10,308 nt of DNA from DASRJX01 sp035649235 (lineage in GTDB: Bacteria; Acidobacteriota; Polarisedimenticolia; Gp22-AA2): assembly GCA_035649235.1 (NCBI GenBank), contig DASRJX010000047.1, positions 1 to 10,308 of the forward strand. Direction: 5' to 3'. The translations under genes were made by a program, and so were the position numbers. Numbering within the stretch: the first letter of the stretch is position 1; every line of letters starts with the position of its first letter. This document shows, one piece after another, positions 6,708 to 10,308 of the stretch. Below the pieces are notes generated by a model. That model was given only the letters and a program-made list of their open reading frames with translations. It searched no databases and was not told the origin of the DNA.

Positions 6708-6763
6708 GATCACCTCCGTCGACGAGAAACAGGCTGGTCTTCTCGATATGTCGATCGGCTGTG

Positions 6764-6769
6764 ATTATA
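6764..6769 (-). promoter_or_regulatory. TATAAT -10 element before the seven-gene operon
   Basis: A perfect TATAAT lies on the minus strand, in the middle of the only sizeable gap before the VOC gene. The region 17 bases upstream is CTCCCC, so no -35 is recognisable. Transcription would begin near 6757, giving a leader of about 50 bases. An imperfect palindrome, CGACATATCG at 6745-6754, lies just after that start and could be an operator. Confidence 0.45.
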
Positions 6770-6795
6770 GGGCGCAGGGCCCGGGCGGGGAGTGC

Positions 6796-6816
6796 CAGGG
6801 GGTTTCCCTGTTTTTT
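6796..6816 (+). terminator. Intrinsic terminator on the plus strand, no plus-strand gene before it
   Basis: CAGGG, loop GGTTT, CCCTG, then six T. It has the shape of a rho-independent terminator on the plus strand, with a short 5-bp stem. No plus-strand gene precedes it; the nearest genes read the other way. On the minus strand it follows the D,D-peptidase stop by 40 bases, but the T tract is on the wrong side for that gene. Confidence 0.45.
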
Positions 6817-6855
6817 CCAGGAGAGCACTGTCGACGGCGCAGCGACTGCCTGCTC

Positions 6856-7965
6856 TCAGGACCCGGCTTGCACTCCGGCGGGTCCGCCGGCCGAATGCAG
6901 CAGGGAGCCGGCGGGCTGCGTGTAGACCGATTCCATCCAGCGGCGAATGCGGTTGGCGTCGCCGAGGCGGGTGTACTTGCCCCACGAGTCGAGGAGCACG
7001 ATGATGACCGGCCGCGCGGCGATCTCGGCCTGCATCACGAGGCACCGTCCCGCCTCGTTGATGTAGCCGGTCTTGGAGAGGCCGATGGTCCAGGTCTTGT
7101 TACTGACCAGGCCGTTGGAGTTGTGGAACTCGAGCACTCTGCCGTCGGCGAGCGTCGCCGCGTGCGACCACGAGGTGGTCGCGTCGCGGATCTCCGGGTA
7201 GCCCCCGGCGGCCTGCACCAGCCGCGCCAGGTCGACGGCCGTCGACTGGTTCTCGCTGGAGAGGCCGCTCGCGTCGACGAACCGCGTGTGGAGCATGCCC
7301 AATGCCTGCGCCTTGGCGTTCATGGCCGCGATGCACGCCGCGTCGCCGCCCGGATAGTTCCGGCCCAGGGCGGCCGCCGCCCGGTTGTCCGACGCCATCA
7401 GCGCTATCCGGAGCAGGTCGTCCCGCCTGAGGCGCGCGCCCACCATCAGCCGGGAGCGCGTGCGTTTCGGCTGGTCCACGTCCGACTTCTCGATCGCGAT
7501 CCACTCGTCCGGCGGCAGGTGCGCGTCGAGCACCACCATGGCCGTCATGAGCTTGGTGATCGAGGCGATCGGTGCGACGTCCGCCGCCTGCTTGGAGTAG
7601 AGGACCATCTTCTGCGCCTCGTCGAACACCAGAACGACCCTCGACTTGAGGCCGGGATCGGGCGGCCGGCGGGCGCGCGGCGTCGCCTTAGCCTTGGGCG
7701 CCGGAGCCGATGAGGTCGCAGGGGCCGCGGCGGTCGGAGGGGCCGCCGGATACGGCGTCGATGGCGCAGGGGCCGGGGCTGGTGGGGGCGTGGTCGACTG
7801 GGTGGGCCGGGCGGCAGAGGCCGCCGGCCGCGCCCGGGTCGTTGTGGTGCTCAGCCGGGAGGGGGAGGCTGCCGCGCCCATCCGGGCCGCCGACGGCGCG
7901 GGGGCCTCGCCGCCGGTCCTGAGCAGGATGAACCCCAGCCCCGCCGCTGTCATCGCCCCGGCCAC
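6856..7965 (-). CDS. D-alanyl-D-alanine endopeptidase/carboxypeptidase (peptidase S11, PBP7-like)
   Basis: The product, 369 residues from the GTG at 7965, has the three motifs of low-molecular-weight penicillin-binding proteins: SITK with Ser135 and Lys138, SDN at 192-194, and KTG at 298-300. These catalyse acyl-transfer cleavage of D-Ala-containing peptidoglycan peptides or cross-links in the periplasm. The order and spacing resemble PbpG/DacD types. A hydrophobic N-terminus (residues 1-15) is the export signal. Residues about 20-105 form a Pro/Ala/Thr-rich linker that could span the periplasm or wall. The start is uncertain: the GTG has no ribosome binding site and gives a signal with no positive n-region. 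The frame stays open upstream through ILVRRAFV, and AGGAG at 7989-7993 sits five bases before a CTG at 7983, which would supply the missing arginines. The C-terminal extension beyond KTG is short, so a tail anchor is not evident. Confidence 0.88.
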   Translation of the reverse strand: MAGAMTAAGLGFILLRTGGEAPAPSAARMGAAASPSRLSTTTTRARPAASAARPTQSTTPPPAPAPAPSTPYPAAPPTAAAPATSSAPAPKAKATPRARRPPDPGLKSRVVLVFDEAQKMVLYSKQAADVAPIASITKLMTAMVVLDAHLPPDEWIAIEKSDVDQPKRTRSRLMVGARLRRDDLLRIALMASDNRAAAALGRNYPGGDAACIAAMNAKAQALGMLHTRFVDASGLSSENQSTAVDLARLVQAAGGYPEIRDATTSWSHAATLADGRVLEFHNSNGLVSNKTWTIGLSKTGYINEAGRCLVMQAEIAARPVIIVLLDSWGKYTRLGDANRIRRWMESVYTQPAGSLLHSAGGPAGVQAGS

Positions 7966-8058
7966 GAACGCCCGTCTGACCAGAATGACTCCTCGCTCCG
8001 CCCGGTTAATCTAATACAGCCGCCAGAAAATACCAGGGACCGCGACGCCTGAAAAGGG

Positions 8059-8077
8059 AAAAATTTCGCCGGCGGCG
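8059..8077 (-). terminator. Weak hairpin with T tract after the DUF1259 gene
   Basis: Directly after the DUF1259 stop the minus strand reads CGCC, loop GCC, GGCG, then AAATTTTT. The stem is only four base pairs, so termination is likely partial. The next 75 bases lead to the D,D-peptidase gene and show no confident promoter. Confidence 0.35.
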
Positions 8078-8079
8078 CC

Positions 8080-9021
8080 TCAATGAGCCTTCGCTTGGCC
8101 GCTCGCCCGCTGCTGCCCGTCCAGGGCGGCCCTGATGCCCCGCGCCAGGTTCTCGGCCGGCCCCATCCCCCAGAAGTGGGTGAAATAGAACGCCGGCTCG
8201 ATGTCGATCATGTGATGGTGCAGCGCGACGATCTGGAGGTCCGCGCGCCGGAGCGCCCGGAGGACCGGCTGCACCTCGCCGGCCGCCATGATGAAGTCGC
8301 CGTCCACGGCCGCCAGGTCGTCGCTGCCGCTGAACGCGGCCCACGTCGTCAGGCCCATCGAGCCGCCGACGTCCTCGCCATGCATCCGTCCCTGCCGCCC
8401 GATGGTCACCTTGACGACACCGTCCTGCGTGTCGCACTTGTGACCGAGGATGCTCTCGAGTGTCGCGGCGGTAATCGTCCCCGGCGCGGGCTTGGGACCG
8501 GCGGTCCGGGTGGCCGGCCGCGGGCTCGCAGCGCGGACGATCTTGATCGCGTCCCATACGCCCTTGACGCCCTTGGCGAGGCGCCCGGCATCCCCCGTTC
8601 CGCCGATGTGCATGAACGAGACCCTCGGCTCGTCGTGCAGGAAGTGGTTGTGCAGGGCGGTCACCTCGAGCCCCGCGGCGAACGCCGCGTCCATCGCCGA
8701 CGCGACCTCGTCCGCGAAGACGACCTCGTCACCCATCATCATCGTCCCTTGCGGAGTCGCCTTGAACGCCGCCCAGGACGCCAGTCCCGCGAACGGCCGG
8801 AGCGCCATTCCGTCCACCGTGACCGGGATGTCTGTGCGAGCCCAGGAGATCCGGACGACCCCGTCCGGGCTCACGGTCGCCTTCACGTCCGCGGCCCGGC
8901 CGATCGCCTCGGCATCGAGCGGCGCCGGCGCCTGGACCGGCTGGGCCGGCTGCGTCGGCTGCGTCGGCTGCGTCGGTTGTGTGGGGGAGCAGGAGACAAT
9001 CAACACCAGCGCCAAACCCAT
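8080..9021 (-). CDS. Lipoprotein with two tandem DUF1259 (LppY/LpqO-type) units
   Basis: From the ATG at 9021 the product has 313 residues. MGLALVLIVSC ends in a good lipobox (IVSC, Cys11). A spacer of PTQ-like triplets follows at residues 13-30. Two related units then occupy about 34-165 and 183-301. Their histidine motifs align at a constant offset of 144: LHNH-x4-EP-x3-F-x-H (His124, His126, Glu131, His138) and LHHH-x4-EP-x3-F-x-H (His268, His270, Glu275, His282). DUF1259 occurs in actinobacterial lipoproteins LppY and LpqO and in many environmental bacteria; its activity is unknown. The clustered His and Glu suggest metal binding (inference). The start is uncertain: no ribosome binding site precedes the ATG and the signal lacks positive residues. 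An in-frame ATG near 9180 would add 53 residues that look non-coding. Confidence 0.88.
   Translation of the reverse strand: MGLALVLIVSCSPTQPTQPTQPTQPAQPVQAPAPLDAEAIGRAADVKATVSPDGVVRISWARTDIPVTVDGMALRPFAGLASWAAFKATPQGTMMMGDEVVFADEVASAMDAAFAAGLEVTALHNHFLHDEPRVSFMHIGGTGDAGRLAKGVKGVWDAIKIVRAASPRPATRTAGPKPAPGTITAATLESILGHKCDTQDGVVKVTIGRQGRMHGEDVGGSMGLTTWAAFSGSDDLAAVDGDFIMAAGEVQPVLRALRRADLQIVALHHHMIDIEPAFYFTHFWGMGPAENLARGIRAALDGQQRASGQAKAH
8942..8986. repeat. Five-copy 9-base tandem repeat coding a (PTQ)n spacer
   Basis: The plus strand carries five 9-base units: TGGGCCGGC, TGCGTCGGC twice, TGCGTCGGT and TGTGTGGGG. The central copies are identical and the outer ones diverged. The unit is three codons long, so copy-number change would keep the frame and only lengthen or shorten the Pro-Thr-Gln spacer behind the lipidated cysteine of the DUF1259 protein. 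Confidence 0.8.
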
Positions 9022-9062
9022 GACGATCCATGGTGGTGCGAAGCCTGTGGAACGGAACGCGG

Positions 9063-9101
9063 AAACCCCGCAGGACGTCGGGGCGTTTGCCCTAAACCCC
9101 G
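9063..9101 (-). promoter_or_regulatory. Leader with mutually exclusive hairpins before the DUF1259 gene
   Basis: On the transcribed strand, CGGGGTTT occurs twice (9101-9094 and 9070-9063), and between them lies AAACGCCCCG (9088-9079), which can pair with either copy. Pairing with the first gives a hairpin with loop AGGGC; pairing with the second gives one with an 8-base loop. Each has eight base pairs with a 2-base bulge. The second arm ends 41 bases before the ATG. The arrangement is seen directly; a switching role is inference. A TTGACT hexamer at 9136-9141 lies upstream but has no good -10 at 16 to 18 bases. Confidence 0.35.
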
Positions 9102-9182
9102 ATCCGCATCTGAACTCCGCGTCTAAGTATCTACCAGTCAATGTCTTGCGCGAGATCCTCAACAAGCTGCGCGCCACCATGA

Positions 9183-9536
9183 TCAGGAAGCGGCGCGGCC
9201 GAGGCGTTGCGCCAACCGGGCCGTCCCGACGGCGAGCAGGGCGCCGGCCATTCCGAAGCCGCCGGCGATGACGACCTCGAACGGCCAAAGGTTGTGGGAG
9301 GTGGGGTCGCTGGACGTCTCGACGGCGACCCGTCCCACGACCGCCAGGACGAAGCCGCCGACGACCGACAGGATGGGCGCCCGCAGGCCCGGCCGGAGGA
9401 GGAACCCGGCCAGGAGTCCCGTCACTCCCGCGCCGAGCAGCCAGAGTGTGCCGCTCGGATTCTCCGGCATGCTGACCTCGCGGTAGGGGATGGGCCACAG
9501 CGGCAGGCCGCAGGCGAGGAGGCCGGCCAGAATCAC
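9183..9536 (-). CDS. Small four-helix membrane protein of unknown function
   Basis: From the GTG at 9536 the product has 117 residues and about four hydrophobic segments (residues 1-16, 30-47, 54-71 and 86-105), ending LAQRLGRAAS. I do not recognise a family. The start is doubtful: GTG lacks a ribosome binding site, while GGAGGAG at 9574-9580 follows the upstream reductase stop immediately. Between them the frame is open and reads LNRLATPWRVGA, a positively charged run well suited as the cytoplasmic N-terminus of the first helix. The only near-cognate codon there is CTG at 9572. Gene packing (downstream of the reductase by 50 bases or fewer) supports an operon of at least these two genes. Confidence 0.65.
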   Translation of the reverse strand: MILAGLLACGLPLWPIPYREVSMPENPSGTLWLLGAGVTGLLAGFLLRPGLRAPILSVVGGFVLAVVGRVAVETSSDPTSHNLWPFEVVIAGGFGMAGALLAVGTARLAQRLGRAAS

Positions 9537-9586
9537 GGCGCCGACACGCCAGGGCGTCGCGAGGCGATTCAGGCTCCTCCCGGCCG

Positions 9587-10308
9587 CTACTCATCGAGCG
9601 TGACGACCACCTTGCCGCGCGCGTGCCCCGCCTCCAGATAGCCGAGCGCCTCGGGCAGCTCGCTGAACTTGTAGCTCTTGTCGATGACCGGCGTGACCTT
9701 CCCGTCCTGCATGAGCCCGGCCAGGTACGTCAGCTCCTTCTGGTTGATGTCCGCCAGCATGAAGCCCATCCTCTGGCTGCCGAACCGGTTCCGCACCAGC
9801 ATATGGATCACCCGGCCGAAGGGACCGATGACGCGGTGGTCGTTCGGACCCCCTCCGCCGATCAGGACGTACCGGCCCTCGGGCGTCAGCGCGCGCCGGC
9901 AGTCCGACAGCGATCGGTTCCCGACATTGTCGATGATCACGTCGTAGCGCCGGGCGCCGTCCGCGAAGTCCTCCTTGGTGTAGTCGACGACGTAGTCGGC
10001 GCCGAGGGATCGGACCAGCTCCAGGTTGCGCGTGCTGCAGACGCCGGTCACCTCTGCGCCAAGCGACTTGGCGATCTGCACCGCGAAGGTCCCCACGCCT
10101 CCGGACGCGCCGTTGATCAGGACCTTCTCTCCCGCCTTGAGCCCGCCCTTGTCGCGCAGTCCCTGCAGCGCCGTGACGGCCGCGATCGGAATGCCGGCCG
10201 CCTGCTCGAACGTCAGGTTGGCCGGCTTCGCCGCCACGGACCGGTCCTCGCCGACCACGACGTACTGGGCGAAGGCCCCGGTCTTGGCGCCGAAGACCTC
10301 GTCTCCCG
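9587..10308 (-). CDS. NAD(P)H-dependent medium-chain reductase (quinone oxidoreductase/alcohol dehydrogenase type), 5' part missing
   Basis: The gene enters from the right edge; 239 residues are visible, starting GDEVFGAKTGAFAQYVVV, which is internal to the GroES-like domain, so roughly 85-90 N-terminal residues are outside. The Rossmann part follows: QAAGIPIAAVTALQGLRD, then VLINGASGGVGTFAVQIAK with the NADP-binding GASGGVG loop (visible residues 66-72), and LGADYVVDYTKEDF. It ends RGKVVVTLDE, typical of the MDR subgroup of quinone oxidoreductase and RTN4IP1-like enzymes. The visible part has no structural-zinc cysteine cluster, consistent with a zinc-free reductase of quinones or unsaturated carbonyls. 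The exact substrate is unknown. The downstream membrane-protein gene follows closely on the same strand. Confidence 0.92.
   Translation of the reverse strand, partial: GDEVFGAKTGAFAQYVVVGEDRSVAAKPANLTFEQAAGIPIAAVTALQGLRDKGGLKAGEKVLINGASGGVGTFAVQIAKSLGAEVTGVCSTRNLELVRSLGADYVVDYTKEDFADGARRYDVIIDNVGNRSLSDCRRALTPEGRYVLIGGGGPNDHRVIGPFGRVIHMLVRNRFGSQRMGFMLADINQKELTYLAGLMQDGKVTPVIDKSYKFSELPEALGYLEAGHARGKVVVTLDE

Noticed and set aside
6783..6800. Second TGGCAC, on the minus strand, as a sigma-54 promoter for the seven-gene operon
   Set aside because: The GC dinucleotide required 10 bases after GG is missing.
8083..9126. Plus-strand open frame of 347 codons opposite the DUF1259 gene
   Set aside because: Arg/Asp-rich shadow of a recognised gene; no ribosome binding site or domain.
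9113..9141. TTGACT as the -35 of a sigma-70 promoter for the DUF1259 gene
   Set aside because: The hexamer at 17 bases spacing is GGAGTT, and no AT-rich -10 exists at 16 or 18 bases.
1..10308. Search for mobile elements, tRNA genes, CRISPR arrays, toxin-antitoxin pairs and defence genes
   Set aside because: No transposase or integrase signature, no cloverleaf, no spaced direct repeats and no nuclease or toxin motifs were seen. The CPBP protease is sometimes called Abi-like, but nothing around it supports a defence role.

Overview
This is a GC-rich bacterial chromosomal segment carrying about twelve protein genes and no RNA gene, insertion sequence, phage gene or CRISPR array that I can see. 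Only one gene, a lipoprotein at 445-1572, lies on the plus strand; all others are on the minus strand. High GC, two predicted lipoproteins, a penicillin-binding-protein hydrolase and a good sigma-54 promoter match point to a free-living diderm such as an acidobacterial, myxobacterial or related soil lineage. The phylum is inference and cannot be settled from the sequence.

Left part (1-1690): the start of a VOC-fold (glyoxalase-like) gene reads leftward off the window. A 341-base divergent intergenic region separates it from the plus-strand lipoprotein. That region holds a cluster of overlapping GGAC/GTCC palindromes and a sigma-54-type -24/-12 element just before the lipoprotein. The lipoprotein carries a lipobox, two coiled coils, a degenerate LysM-like segment and an unrecognised C-terminal domain. 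A 14-bp perfect hairpin at 1645-1684 separates it from the converging minus-strand genes.

Middle part (1692-6769): seven minus-strand genes with gaps of 5 to 55 bases look like one transcription unit. It runs from a TATAAT box near 6764-6769 to the 1645-1684 hairpin. In order of transcription it encodes a VOC protein, a berberine-bridge-type FAD oxidase, a four-helix membrane protein, a cysteine-synthase-like PLP enzyme, a DUF1801 protein with a histone-like basic tail, a YfcE-type phosphoesterase and a CPBP-type intramembrane protease. No single pathway joins them obviously; the set looks like a mixed detoxification and housekeeping operon.

Right part (6856-10308): a PBP7-type D,D-peptidase with a long Pro/Ala linker, a lipoprotein made of two tandem DUF1259 units behind a (PTQ)n spacer, a small four-helix membrane protein, and the C-terminal three quarters of a medium-chain NAD(P)H-dependent reductase. 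The DUF1259 gene has a 161-base leader with an arrangement that could form mutually exclusive hairpins.

Nothing here amounts to a clearly new defence or mobile system. The best leads are the sigma-54 element with upstream palindromes at the lipoprotein, the DUF1259 leader, the duplicated histidine motif in the DUF1259 protein, and the basic tail on the DUF1801 protein.
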